Origin: JAUWKC01 sp035529895 | GTDB taxonomy: Bacteria > Planctomycetota > Phycisphaerae > Sedimentisphaerales > Anaerobacaceae | Length of the DNA: 64,000 bases | Direction of reading: 5' to 3' | Assembly (NCBI GenBank): GCA_035529895.1 | Contig: DATKVV010000053.1 | Span: 26,932-90,931 of the forward strand | Shown: piece after piece, positions 51,887-60,057 of the stretch | Position numbering within the stretch: position 1 is the first letter of the stretch | How the letters are laid out: every line of letters starts with the position of its first letter | Made by a program: the position numbers and the translations under genes | The notes under the pieces: model-generated | What the model saw: the letters and a program-made list of their open reading frames with translations, nothing else | Told to the model about the DNA's origin: nothing | The model's database searches: none

Positions 51887-52437
51887 CTATTCATTGATAA
51901 ATACATTACTTACAATCTGTTGCATTTTATCTGAATCCACTTTTGCATAACATCCTGATTCAACATATTTGTGATACGTTGACCAAGGCCAATCGCGAAC
52001 ATCTTTAACCAACCCGTGCTTAACAGGGTTATAATGTATGTAATCAATGCGACTTTGCAAATCTCTCTCGTCTCGTATCTGATGTTCCCAGAATCTTTTT
52101 TGCCATATCCCGCGATGCCGGTGCTTTAATCTTGAATCGGTTTGGGTAAATTCATCCTCTCCTTCTTTCAAATAATTCGTCGTAAAATCTCTTTTTATTA
52201 ATGACCATCTTATCGAAAAATCCGCATCGCCTTCGGGCAATTTCCATATACAATGTAAATGCTCCGGCAAAAGACAAAACGCTATCGTTTTGAAATATCT
52301 TTTCGACCGTACTTTTTCAAATGCACGACGTAGATAGTTTCTCGCAAGCTCACCTACAAGAATCTTGCGCCTTCTGTAGCAGACAACCGTAAAAAATAAT
52401 ACCCTCCACAAAATTTCGCTCGTCTGTAATTTGACAT
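51887..52437 (-). pseudogene. REP-associated tyrosine transposase (RAYT), frameshifted
   Basis: Y1-transposase family, IS200/IS605-related single-strand transposases linked to REP palindromes. The catalytic His motif is LPEHLHCIW, and GDADFSIRWSLIKRDFTTNY, IWQKRFWEHQIRDERDLQSR and DYIHYNPVKHGLVKDVRDWP WSTYHKY are family hallmarks. ATG 52437 opens MSNYRRAKFCGGYYF, the usual N-terminus, but the frame breaks at a six-A run (52391-52396 on the + strand). The family sequence needs seven, to continue FFTVVCYRRRKIL. The rest is open to 51887. It is a recent loss, a slippage-corrected gene or a base-call error. Inverted GGTAGGGTGTGCA ends flank it. Confidence 0.85.
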
Positions 52438-52480
52438 AGACAGAGCACAATTATTTTTCCCGCGCGCGCAAAATAAATTC

Positions 52481-52493
52481 TGCACACCCTACC
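52481..52493. repeat. inverted REP-like end at the 5' side of the RAYT gene
   Basis: TGCACACCCTACC, the reverse complement of GGTAGGGTGTGCA at 51855-51867. Together they bracket the transposase gene. Confidence 0.75.
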
Positions 52494-52900
52494 AAACTTT
52501 CTGTATAAGAAGTTGCCGGTGCGTTCACGTCTTCGTCGAACAAGCCATACCAAACAGACTATAGCGAATCATGGCAAAATGCCAATCGCGATTTTCAGAT
52601 TTTTATAATATTCTATAGGGCATATTGAGCATTTATTAATCCGCCCTGTAAAGAATTACTGAAAAAGCTGTGTTTTCGCGCAAAGACTCAACAAACCACC
52701 TGTTTAACTGTCTTCTCCCACCAACCGCATATTACCACCCGAACGCACAATCTCGAATCCTTCTTTCCTCAACCTTCTTACAGAATACCAACCGTTGGAA
52801 TGCCCTCGATAACCATAAGACTGCCAACTTTTAGGCCCCTTGCACGCGATTACATGCCAAATCCGGCTCTAATCGTCTGTCACATCTGACTCGCAGGGTC
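52494..52900. other. intergenic DNA, no gene seen
   Basis: AT-rich to mixed sequence between the RAYT unit and the MITE-like element at 52901. No reading frame or signal could be supported. Confidence 0.3.
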
Positions 52901-53003
52901 CGTCATGCTGAGCCGCAGGCGAAGCATCTCGCCTCCAATTGAAAAACGCGCTATTCATGGCCTTGAGATTCTTCACTTCGCTGCGCTCCATTCAGAATGA
53001 CGC
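52901..53003. repeat. about 100-bp MITE-like inverted repeat
   Basis: Ends CGTCATGCTGAG and TTCAGAATGACG are inverted, and inside them GAAGCATCTC faces GAGATTCTTC. The GTCATGCTGAGC...CAGAATGAC pattern is a dispersed repeat I recall from many bacterial genomes and MAGs. Confidence 0.65.
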
Positions 53004-53107
53004 CCGCCATTTCAACCGTTACGGATCATTCGTCGTTGACACAACACCCCCAAGGTACTATAGTGTTTCTTCCTGTTTATCTCCTGAGAGTGTTCTTTGG
53101 GATTGAT

Positions 53108-53270
53108 ATGAAGAACTACTTGCTTTTGACCTTGATGCTGGCGGTGCTGTTGCCGGCGGCGGCCACAAACGCCGAGTGGACGTATCTCGGCGATTATGTC
53201 GCCCCTTACAAAGTAGACGGCAACGTCGTCACATTCACCTGTTCACCTGCCCCAACGCCACTGACACAAA
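53108..53270 (+). pseudogene. truncated 5' copy of the GH31 gene
   Basis: From ATG 53108 the frame reads MKNYLLLTLMLAVLLPAAAT then NAEWTYLGDYVAPYKVDGNV and VTFTC. The intact GH31 at 54725 starts with the same layout (MKEYLVVSLILAGLPPAAAK, AAWTYLGDYVAPYKAEGNVV, TFTC). At 53234-53249 the octamer TTCACCTG is doubled, which shifts the frame; removing one copy restores FTCPNATD, close to GH31 FTCTNATV. Similarity ends about 20 bases later. Only a signal peptide and about 30 residues remain, so it is non-functional. Confidence 0.85.
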
Positions 53271-53313
53271 ACCCCAAACGCCCCCGGAATCACTCAATAA
53301 GCGAAATCCCTGC

Positions 53314-53342
53314 TTGACAAGCACTGGTACCCCAGTTAAGTA
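53314..53342 (+). promoter_or_regulatory. promoter of the arsR-type gene, overlapped by an operator
   Basis: TTGACA at 53314-53319, 17-bp spacer, TAAGTA at 53337-53342. The -10 lies inside the palindrome at 53335-53360, so a bound repressor would block it. Confidence 0.5.
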
Positions 53343-53360
53343 TGTGCTTAATTACTTAAC
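53335..53360. promoter_or_regulatory. palindromic operator, copy 1
   Basis: GTTAAGTA (53335-53342) and TACTTAAC (53353-53360) are inverted around TGTGCTTAAT. The central 24 bases are identical to copy 2 at 54424-54447. Size and dyad form fit an ArsR/SmtB-family site. Confidence 0.65.
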
Positions 53361-53390
53361 CGGCTTAATATGTTATCAGGCTGAACTGCC

Positions 53391-53669
53391 ATGGCCGATC
53401 CGGAAAAACTAGCGCAAATCTTTAGATTGCTCTCGGTCGATGCAAGAGTCCGCATAGTCCAGCTCCTCGCCCGGCGTTCTTATTGCGTCACAGAGTTGAC
53501 CTCCCAACTGGGAATAACACGCCCGGCTACCTCGCAGCACCTCAGAATCCTTCGTCATGCCGGCCTTGTAAAGAGCCAGAAGCGAGGTTTCTTTGTCTAT
53601 TATTATCTCGACAGAAAAAAAGTGGCGCTGCTGCGCAAAGCCGCCAGCGAATTACTTAAGATTGACTAA
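53391..53669 (+). CDS. ArsR/SmtB-family winged-helix regulator
   Basis: 92 residues. KLAQIFRLLSVDARVRIVQL, YCVTELTSQLGITRPATSQH and LRILRHAGLVKSQKRGFFVY YYLD form the ArsR-type winged helix with recognition helix TRPATSQHLRIL. Only one cysteine is present (in YCVTEL) and the ELCVCDL metal site is absent, so it is unlikely to sense arsenic or other thiophilic metals through the usual site. It sits between the two identical palindromes and upstream of the 44-bp repeat array, all in front of GH31. It probably represses itself; control of GH31 is a hypothesis. Confidence 0.85.
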   Translation: MADPEKLAQIFRLLSVDARVRIVQLLARRSYCVTELTSQLGITRPATSQHLRILRHAGLVKSQKRGFFVYYYLDRKKVALLRKAASELLKID

Positions 53670-53810
53670 ACAGCCAGCCGGCTTCACCCTGTCCTTTCAC
53701 CTGCGACCTGTGCTCTGTTTTCCGGCCGGATCTCTGCGCCACGCCAAACACCCGCAACCTCAAACCAAAAGCCATATTCCACGCAATATAGACCTGGCCA
53801 CACCACTTAA
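53670..53810. other. spacer between arsR and the repeat array
   Basis: No gene. The last part (53772-53810) may be a strongly diverged repeat unit (CCATATT..AATATAGAC..CACACCACTTAA). Confidence 0.35.
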
Positions 53811-54421
53811 GAGATACCCACACTCCCGGCCATCTCGACGCCGCCACACGCCAAAAGAGACCAATAGCCCCGCTCATATGGACGACGGCGCACGCCTAAA
53901 GAGACCCACACTCCCGGTTATACAGACGATGGCACACATCCAAAGAGACCCACAGTCCCGGTCATATAGACGATGGTGCACATCCAAAGAGACCCATACT
54001 CCCGGCCATCTCGACGACGGCACACGCCTACTCAGACCAATAGCCCTGCTCATATCGACGCCGCCACACGCCTAAAGAGACCCACACTCCCGGCCATCTC
54101 GACGCCGCCACACGACTGCTCAGACCGATAGCCCCGCTCATATGGACGACCGCACACGCCTAAAGAGACGAATAGCCCCGCTCATATGGACGACCGCACA
54201 CATCCAAAGAGACCCATAGTCCCGGCCACATAGACGACGGCACACATCCAAAGAGACCCACAGTCCCGGTCATATAGACGATGGTGCACATCCAAAGAGA
54301 CCCATACTCCCGGCCATCTCGACGCCGCCACACGCCTGCTCAGACCAATAGCCCTGCTCATATGGACTACGGCACACGCCTAAACGGACGCATAGTCCCG
54401 GAGCATCTAGACGATGGCACG
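53811..54421. repeat. array of about fourteen 44-bp tandem repeats
   Basis: Each unit follows AGAGACCCACACTCCCGG, CCATCTCGACG, CCGCCACACGCCTAA with variation. There are two main flavours: one begins AGAGACCCA...TCCCGG, the other TCAGACCAATAGCCC(T/C)GCTCATAT. The fourth and eleventh units are identical, and the units after them match in order, so there is a higher-order period of seven units (308 bp). 44 is not a multiple of three and no long frame follows the array, so it is non-coding. It is not CRISPR: there are no unique spacers. Confidence 0.9.
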
Positions 54422-54450
54422 ACTTAAGTATGTGCTTAATTACTTAAGTC
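54421..54450. promoter_or_regulatory. palindromic operator, copy 2
   Basis: GACTTAAGTA (54421-54430) and TACTTAAGTC (54441-54450) are perfect 10-bp arms around TGTGCTTAAT. The core 24 bases equal copy 1. It lies directly at the end of the 44-bp array and about 205 bp upstream of the GH31 -35. Confidence 0.65.
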
Positions 54451-54655
54451 CTTCACAGTGGTTCATCTCAATCGCCGGCAAAAGTTCTGTGCAATCCCCC
54501 GTTGCCTGTCCCGGCATGGCCGGGCGAAAATGCACGTTTTGATATATGCGCATCGTTCTCCGCATTTAACTTTAACGTCAGAACCAAAGCCTTCATCCCA
54601 TCCACTCTGCCATTCTCTGGATCGCCAAACGTGCCCAAATCCCGCGTTTAACCGG

Positions 54656-54684
54656 TTGACAAAACCGGGCAAAAACAATATATT
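54656..54684 (+). promoter_or_regulatory. strong promoter of the GH31 gene
   Basis: TTGACA at 54656-54661, 17-bp spacer, TATATT at 54679-54684, about 40 bp before the ATG at 54725. It also argues against the longer reading frame that opens at 54458. Confidence 0.75.
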
Positions 54685-54724
54685 GTTCGTTCTTGTTTTT
54701 CCCTTGGAAACATCTGGGGCTTGT

Positions 54725-57139
54725 ATGAAGGAATACTTGGTTGTGAGCTTGATATTGGCGGGGTTGCCCCCGGCAGCCGCGAAGGCGGCCTGGACCTATC
54801 TCGGCGACTACGTAGCCCCTTACAAAGCCGAAGGCAACGTCGTCACGTTCACGTGCACCAACGCCACCGTCAAAGTCGAGGTCTGCGCCGAAGATATACT
54901 GCGGATACGAATGACTAAATCGGGCGATTTCAAACCCAACGAGCCTTGGGTGGTCATCAAGTATGACTGGCCGAAGTCGAATTTTACCGTAAAGGACCGA
55001 GGCGATTACATCGACATTTCCACCCAGAGTATTACGGTAAAAGCCTACAAATCGCCGTTCAGATTGGATATCTACGATGAGGATACGCGCCCCTTGTGCC
55101 TCGAGCCGCAGACCGGCGGGATGGCCTTCGACGAAGAAAAGGTCATCTGCCGAAAAAAGCTCACCGAAACCAACCACTTCTTCGGCCTCGGCCAGCGCTA
55201 TGAAAAGTCCGACCTGCGCGGCGAGAAACGCGAGCTTTGGGTCACCGAGAACGTTACCTGGATACCGTTCTTCATGGCCACCGACGGCTACGGCATATTC
55301 TTTCATAACACATGGAAAACGACCTTCGACTTCACGCAGGATCCCTACTTCTTTTCTGCGCCCGCCGGCGGCGAGCTTGACTACTATTTCATCTACGGGC
55401 CGAGCTTCAAGCACATCCTGAATCAATACACGAAGATTACCGGCAAATCCCCCCTGCCGCCCAAGTGGGCCTTCGGAATGATCGCCAGCAAGTGGTCCAG
55501 ACAAAAAGGCCAGCAGGGAATACTCGATGATGTCACTGCCGCCCGCACAGAAAAGGACTGGCCCCTCGACTGCATCAGGGTACACGCAAAGAACTGCTCG
55601 CAGGGAATCTGGGCAAGCCCCAACCTCAACTGGCCCGACGACGGCTGGGGCGCCTTCGACGCCGTCGATGAAATGGTAAAAAAACTGCACGAAATGAACT
55701 GTCACGCTATCTTCTGGGAAAATCCCGGCATCCCTCGCACCTGCACCGAAAAATACGAGGACGCTGACTTCCGGGGATTCTTCATTACGCAGGACGGCGC
55801 GACCTGGAACGGCAGATTCGGCTACGGTATGGACCCCGGCGGCCTCGTCGATTTCTGCAACCCCCAGGCCAGAAAATGGTGGGCCGACCTGCATAACTTT
55901 ATGATCGACTTCGGCTCCGACGGCGCGGCCGGCGACCACGGCGAGGAAGTCTATGGCACCATGTACTCGCCTTACGCGAAAATGTGCGGCCAGGAGCTGC
56001 ATAACCTCTATTCCATGCTCTACGATATGGCAAGCTGGGAGGCGTACAAGGCCCGCAATCCCAATAAGCGCTGCGTCGTGTGGGGCCGCTCCCTCTGGGC
56101 GGGGACACAAAGATACCCCATGCAGGGAACGCAGGACAGCCACAGCGAAGGCAAAAACATCGAGGGCGAGATTATGGGCTGCATCAACTTCGGCCTCTCC
56201 GGCGTCCCCTTCAGAATCTATACCGACAACGTCACCCGCGAGATTCTCGACAGCCAAAAAACCGACTGGCCTCTTTCAAGGCTCAGCCAGTACCTCTGCC
56301 TGACCGTCGCAGGAGAAAGAACCGAACTATACTGGACCGGCCGAAAAATCCCCGACGACAACTACCGCAAATTCGCGCGCCTGCGCTATCGCCTTATGCC
56401 GTACATCTATTCTTACGCCAGACAAACCACACAAACCGGCCTGCCTCTGGTCAGGGCCCTCGTCCTCGAATACCAGAACGACCCCAACACCTACTCCGCC
56501 TACGGCCAGTATCTATTGGGCGAAGAATTATTAATCGCCCCGCTCTGGAGTGACACAACCTTCTCGCGGCAAATATACCTGCCGCGCGGCGAGTGGATTG
56601 ACTTCTCGGATGACGCAAAGTACGAGGGCGGGCGGACAATTACCTATAGCGCCCCCATCGACAAGGCCCCCATACTCGTCAAAGCGGGCGCCATTATTCC
56701 GATGGCCTCTGACGGCCAAAAATACCTCGACCAGAAAAAAAGCCCGCTCACAATAAGAATTTATCCCAAGGGCAGGTCGTCTTTTACGCTTTATGAGGAC
56801 GACGGCGTAAGTTATGATTACCAGAAGGGTGTTTACGCGATGACCGCCTTCAAGTGCGTCGAAAACGACACCGGCATAACAGTAAGCAAAAGCGCCCCGA
56901 AGGGAAGCTATAAATTACCCGAAAGGGACCACATATTCAGAATACACAAGAAAATGACCGTAAGAGCTGTAACCAGCGATAGTAAGGACCTCCCGCGTTT
57001 TGACAAAAAGACTGTGTTCGATTCCGCACCGGAGGGATGGTTTTACGATGCGGGTGCGAGTATAATATGGGCCAGGATAAAGGGGGGTGTAAATGAACCT
57101 GTCAACCTGAGCTTTTTGAAAAACGCAAAAGGTCGATAG
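54725..57139 (+). CDS. secreted glycoside hydrolase family 31
   Basis: 804 residues from ATG 54725, with a signal peptide (MKEYLVVSLILAGLPPAAAK cut near AKA/AWT). N-terminal beta-sandwich with FGLGQRYEKSDLRGEKRELW, then the (beta/alpha)8 barrel: SPLPPKWAFGMIASKWSRQK, CHAIFWENPGIPR, a nucleophile candidate in GDHGEEVYG (Asp404), acid/base candidate in GTQRYPMQGTQDS (Asp471), and ALVLEYQNDPNTYSAYGQYL LGEELLIAPL. GH31 enzymes are alpha-glucosidases, alpha-xylosidases or related retaining enzymes; the GEE form is nearer to alpha-xylosidases but the substrate is unproven. ppdK follows at once. Confidence 0.9.
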   Translation: MKEYLVVSLILAGLPPAAAKAAWTYLGDYVAPYKAEGNVVTFTCTNATVKVEVCAEDILRIRMTKSGDFKPNEPWVVIKYDWPKSNFTVKDRGDYIDISTQSITVKAYKSPFRLDIYDEDTRPLCLEPQTGGMAFDEEKVICRKKLTETNHFFGLGQRYEKSDLRGEKRELWVTENVTWIPFFMATDGYGIFFHNTWKTTFDFTQDPYFFSAPAGGELDYYFIYGPSFKHILNQYTKITGKSPLPPKWAFGMIASKWSRQKGQQGILDDVTAARTEKDWPLDCIRVHAKNCSQGIWASPNLNWPDDGWGAFDAVDEMVKKLHEMNCHAIFWENPGIPRTCTEKYEDADFRGFFITQDGATWNGRFGYGMDPGGLVDFCNPQARKWWADLHNFMIDFGSDGAAGDHGEEVYGTMYSPYAKMCGQELHNLYSMLYDMASWEAYKARNPNKRCVVWGRSLWAGTQRYPMQGTQDSHSEGKNIEGEIMGCINFGLSGVPFRIYTDNVTREILDSQKTDWPLSRLSQYLCLTVAGERTELYWTGRKIPDDNYRKFARLRYRLMPYIYSYARQTTQTGLPLVRALVLEYQNDPNTYSAYGQYLLGEELLIAPLWSDTTFSRQIYLPRGEWIDFSDDAKYEGGRTITYSAPIDKAPILVKAGAIIPMASDGQKYLDQKKSPLTIRIYPKGRSSFTLYEDDGVSYDYQKGVYAMTAFKCVENDTGITVSKSAPKGSYKLPERDHIFRIHKKMTVRAVTSDSKDLPRFDKKTVFDSAPEGWFYDAGASIIWARIKGGVNEPVNLSFLKNAKGR

Positions 57140-57172
57140 GAGACGTTTTTGTTAGCTGAAAGGGTTTTTGAA

Positions 57173-59890
57173 ATGGCAGAAAAACAGGTGTATTTCTTCG
57201 GCGGCGGAAAAGCCGAAGGCAACGCAAAGATGAAGAACCTCCTCGGAGGAAAGGGTGCAAATCTGGCCGAGATGGCCAACCTCGGCGTGCCTGTCCCGCC
57301 CGGCTTTACAATCACCACCAGGGTCTGCACCTACTATTATCAGAATAAGAAAAAGCTCCCGCAGGGATTGAAGCAAAACGTCCAGAAGGCCCTGGCCAAA
57401 GTCGAAAAGCTCATGGGCAAAAAATTCGGCGACCCCGCCAATCCCCTGCTCTTTTCCGTGCGCAGCGGCGCTCGAAAATCGATGCCCGGTATGATGGAGA
57501 GCGTATTAAATATCGGCTTAACGGAGAAAACCATCCCCGGCATGATAAAGCAAAGCGCCGGCGATGCCCGCTTCGTCTATGATGCCTACCGCCGGCTGAT
57601 TACGATGTATTCCGATGTGGTAATGGAAAAGGCGGCCGGCATAGAGCCGAAGGACGAAGAAGGTATCCGCAAGCAGTTGGAAAAAATCATGGAACAGAGC
57701 AAGACCGAGAAAGGTTACAAAAGCGACACCGACCTGACCGCCGACGACCTCAAGACGCTCTGCGGGCTTTTCAAGGACAAGGTCAAAGAGGTACTCGGAA
57801 AACCCTTCCCCGATAACCCCAACGAGCAGCTTTGGGGGGGCATTAGTTCGGTGTTCGCCTCCTGGAACGGCAAACGTGCGGTAAGCTACCGGCGAATCGA
57901 AGGGATTCCGGACGAATGGGGTACGGCTGTGAACGTCCAGGCGATGGTCTTCGGCAATATGGGCAGTGATTCGGCCACCGGCGTAGGCTTCACGCGGAAC
58001 CCCGGAAACGGCGAGAACAATTTCTACGGCGAATACCTGATAAACGCCCAGGGTGAAGACGTGGTCGCCGGGATTCGGACTCCCGCCCCGATTAACGCAT
58101 ACTCCAAATCCGAAAACAATAAAGAGCTGGCCACGCTCGAAGAGACCATGCCCGGGATTTACAGGCAATTGTTTGCCATTCAGAAACGCCTCGAGAAGCA
58201 TTACCGTGACATGCAGGATATAGAATTCACAATCGAGAATAACCGGTTATTTATGCTCCAGACGCGTGTGGGCAAGCGCAACGGCCCGGCGGCGGTGCGG
58301 ATGGCCATGGATATGCTCAAAGAGAAACTCATCAGGAAAGAGGATGCGGTCATGCGCGTAACGCCCGCCCAGCTTGACGAGCTGCTGCACCCCATAATCG
58401 ACCCTAAGGCCGAATCAGCGGCCAAGCCTCTGGCTAAAGGACTGCCTGCCGGTCCCGGCGGGGCAGCGGGCCAGATAGTATTTTCCGCCCACGAGACGGT
58501 GCAGTGGGCCCAGGAGGGTAAAAAGGTAGTTCTCGTGCGCGAGGAAACCAGCCCTGAAGACGTCGAAGGCATGCGCGCCGCGCAGGCCATTCTGACGGCC
58601 CGCGGCGGCATGACCAGCCACGCGGCGCTGGTTGCCCGCGGCTGGGGAAAGTGCTGCATCGTCGGATGCGGGGCAATTGAGGTGGACTACGCCAAAAAGC
58701 AGCTGCACGTCGACAGCAAGGTCTATAACGAGGGCGACTGGCTGACGCTTAACGGTACAAGGGGGCTGGTCTATGAAGGCCGGCTTGACATGCTCGACGC
58801 CGCGGAGGAAAACAAGCTGCTCAATGACTTTCTGAAGGTCTGCGACCAGGTCCGCAAGCTCGGCGTGCGGACAAACGCGGACACCCCGGAGGACGCCAAA
58901 AAGGCCCGTCAACTGGGCGCCGAAGGCATCGGCCTTTTCCGCACGGAGCATATGTTCTACGGCAAGGGCGCCGACGAGCCGCTGTTTGTGCTTCGCAAGA
59001 TGATTCTTTGCAAGACCCAACAGGAGCGGCAAAAAGCGGTCGAGGAGCTGTTCCCATACGTGAAAAAGGACATAAAGGGAACGCTCGAGGCGATGGACGG
59101 CCTGCCGGTGGTGATTCGGCTGCTGGACCCGCCGCTGCACGAGTTTGTGCCGCGGGACCCGGCCAAGCTGCAGCATCTGGCGGGCGAGCTGAATATAAGC
59201 GCCGAAGAGCTGGCCGGGCGGGCGGAGGACCTGCGCGAGTCCAACCCGATGATGGGCCACCGCGGCGTGCGCCTCGGCATCACTTATCCCGAGATAAGCC
59301 AGATGCAGATACGCGCGATTTTCGAGGCGGCCGCCGAGCTAATCAAGGAGGGCAAAAAGCCTTATCCGGAGATAATGATTCCGGTGGTCTGTGACGTTAA
59401 GGAACTGAATGACCAGCTTGCGCTGGCGCGGGGGGTTTACCAGGAGACGCTGGCGAAATACAGGCTTAAGAAAATCAGGCATCTGTTCGGCACGATGATT
59501 GAGATTCCGCGTGCGGCGATTGTCGCCGACAAGATTGCCGAGGCGGCCGAGTTCTTCTCGTTCGGCACCAATGATATGACCCAGATGGGCTTCGGCTTCT
59601 CCCGCGATGATATAGGCGGATTTCTGCCCGATTATATTAAGAAGGGCATTATCGCCGGGGACCCCTTCCAGAGCATCGACCAGCAGGGTATCGGCGAGCT
59701 GATAGAAATGGGCATACAGCGGGGCCGAAAGACAAGAAAAGACCTCGAGGTCGGTATCTGCGGCGAGCACGGCGGCGACCCCGACAGCATCGAATTCTGC
59801 CACCGCGTCGGGATGGACTACGTGTCCTGCTCGCCCTTCCGCGTACCGATTGCCAGATTAGCGGCGGCGCAGGCCGCCGTCAAGGAATAA
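57173..59890 (+). CDS. ppdK: pyruvate, phosphate dikinase
   Basis: Interconverts pyruvate, ATP and phosphate with PEP, AMP and pyrophosphate. About 905 residues, the usual size. ATG 57173 matches the family start (MAEKQVYFFGGGKAEGNAKM); TTG 57149 has a good AGGAG site and would add eight residues. Nucleotide domain LLGGKGANLAEMANLGVPVP PGF and SVRSGARKSMPGMMESVLNI; phospho-histidine in GGMTSHAALVARGWGK (His483); PEP barrel with GLFRTEHMF, SFGTNDMTQMGFGFSRDD, and GICGEHGGDP, ending in the Cys of YVSCSPFRVPIARLAAAQA (Cys886). 33 bp after GH31, probably one transcript. Confidence 0.96.
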   Translation: MAEKQVYFFGGGKAEGNAKMKNLLGGKGANLAEMANLGVPVPPGFTITTRVCTYYYQNKKKLPQGLKQNVQKALAKVEKLMGKKFGDPANPLLFSVRSGARKSMPGMMESVLNIGLTEKTIPGMIKQSAGDARFVYDAYRRLITMYSDVVMEKAAGIEPKDEEGIRKQLEKIMEQSKTEKGYKSDTDLTADDLKTLCGLFKDKVKEVLGKPFPDNPNEQLWGGISSVFASWNGKRAVSYRRIEGIPDEWGTAVNVQAMVFGNMGSDSATGVGFTRNPGNGENNFYGEYLINAQGEDVVAGIRTPAPINAYSKSENNKELATLEETMPGIYRQLFAIQKRLEKHYRDMQDIEFTIENNRLFMLQTRVGKRNGPAAVRMAMDMLKEKLIRKEDAVMRVTPAQLDELLHPIIDPKAESAAKPLAKGLPAGPGGAAGQIVFSAHETVQWAQEGKKVVLVREETSPEDVEGMRAAQAILTARGGMTSHAALVARGWGKCCIVGCGAIEVDYAKKQLHVDSKVYNEGDWLTLNGTRGLVYEGRLDMLDAAEENKLLNDFLKVCDQVRKLGVRTNADTPEDAKKARQLGAEGIGLFRTEHMFYGKGADEPLFVLRKMILCKTQQERQKAVEELFPYVKKDIKGTLEAMDGLPVVIRLLDPPLHEFVPRDPAKLQHLAGELNISAEELAGRAEDLRESNPMMGHRGVRLGITYPEISQMQIRAIFEAAAELIKEGKKPYPEIMIPVVCDVKELNDQLALARGVYQETLAKYRLKKIRHLFGTMIEIPRAAIVADKIAEAAEFFSFGTNDMTQMGFGFSRDDIGGFLPDYIKKGIIAGDPFQSIDQQGIGELIEMGIQRGRKTRKDLEVGICGEHGGDPDSIEFCHRVGMDYVSCSPFRVPIARLAAAQAAVKE

Positions 59891-60057
59891 ATTCTACTCG
59901 CGAATTTATTGGCCTAAAATCAAGCTATTCATAGATAAAACCGAAATATATATTATGAAAGGAATTGCATCAAAAGAAGCGCCTTCTTCTTTACCTAATG
60001 TTGACTTTGTGTAGAATTCTTTAAGAAATCCTGGTCTTATTAAGGTATTGGTAAGTT

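Noticed and set aside
53593..54075. 160-codon frame running from arsR into the 44-bp array
   Set aside because: The array unit is not a multiple of three, the frame simply happens to be open for part of it, and the product is low-complexity with no start signal.
53811..54421. CRISPR array
   Set aside because: The units are contiguous 44-bp tandem copies with no unique spacers, and no cas gene is in the window.
54458..54724. N-terminal extension of GH31 (89 codons)
   Set aside because: The strong promoter at 54656-54684 lies within it, and the ATG at 54725 starts a clean signal peptide.
54593..56257. 554-codon minus-strand frame over GH31
   Set aside because: It is a shadow of the GC-rich third positions of GH31; the sequence is Val/Ala-rich with no domain.
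58415..59260. 281-codon minus-strand frame over ppdK
   Set aside because: Antisense shadow of a highly conserved enzyme gene.
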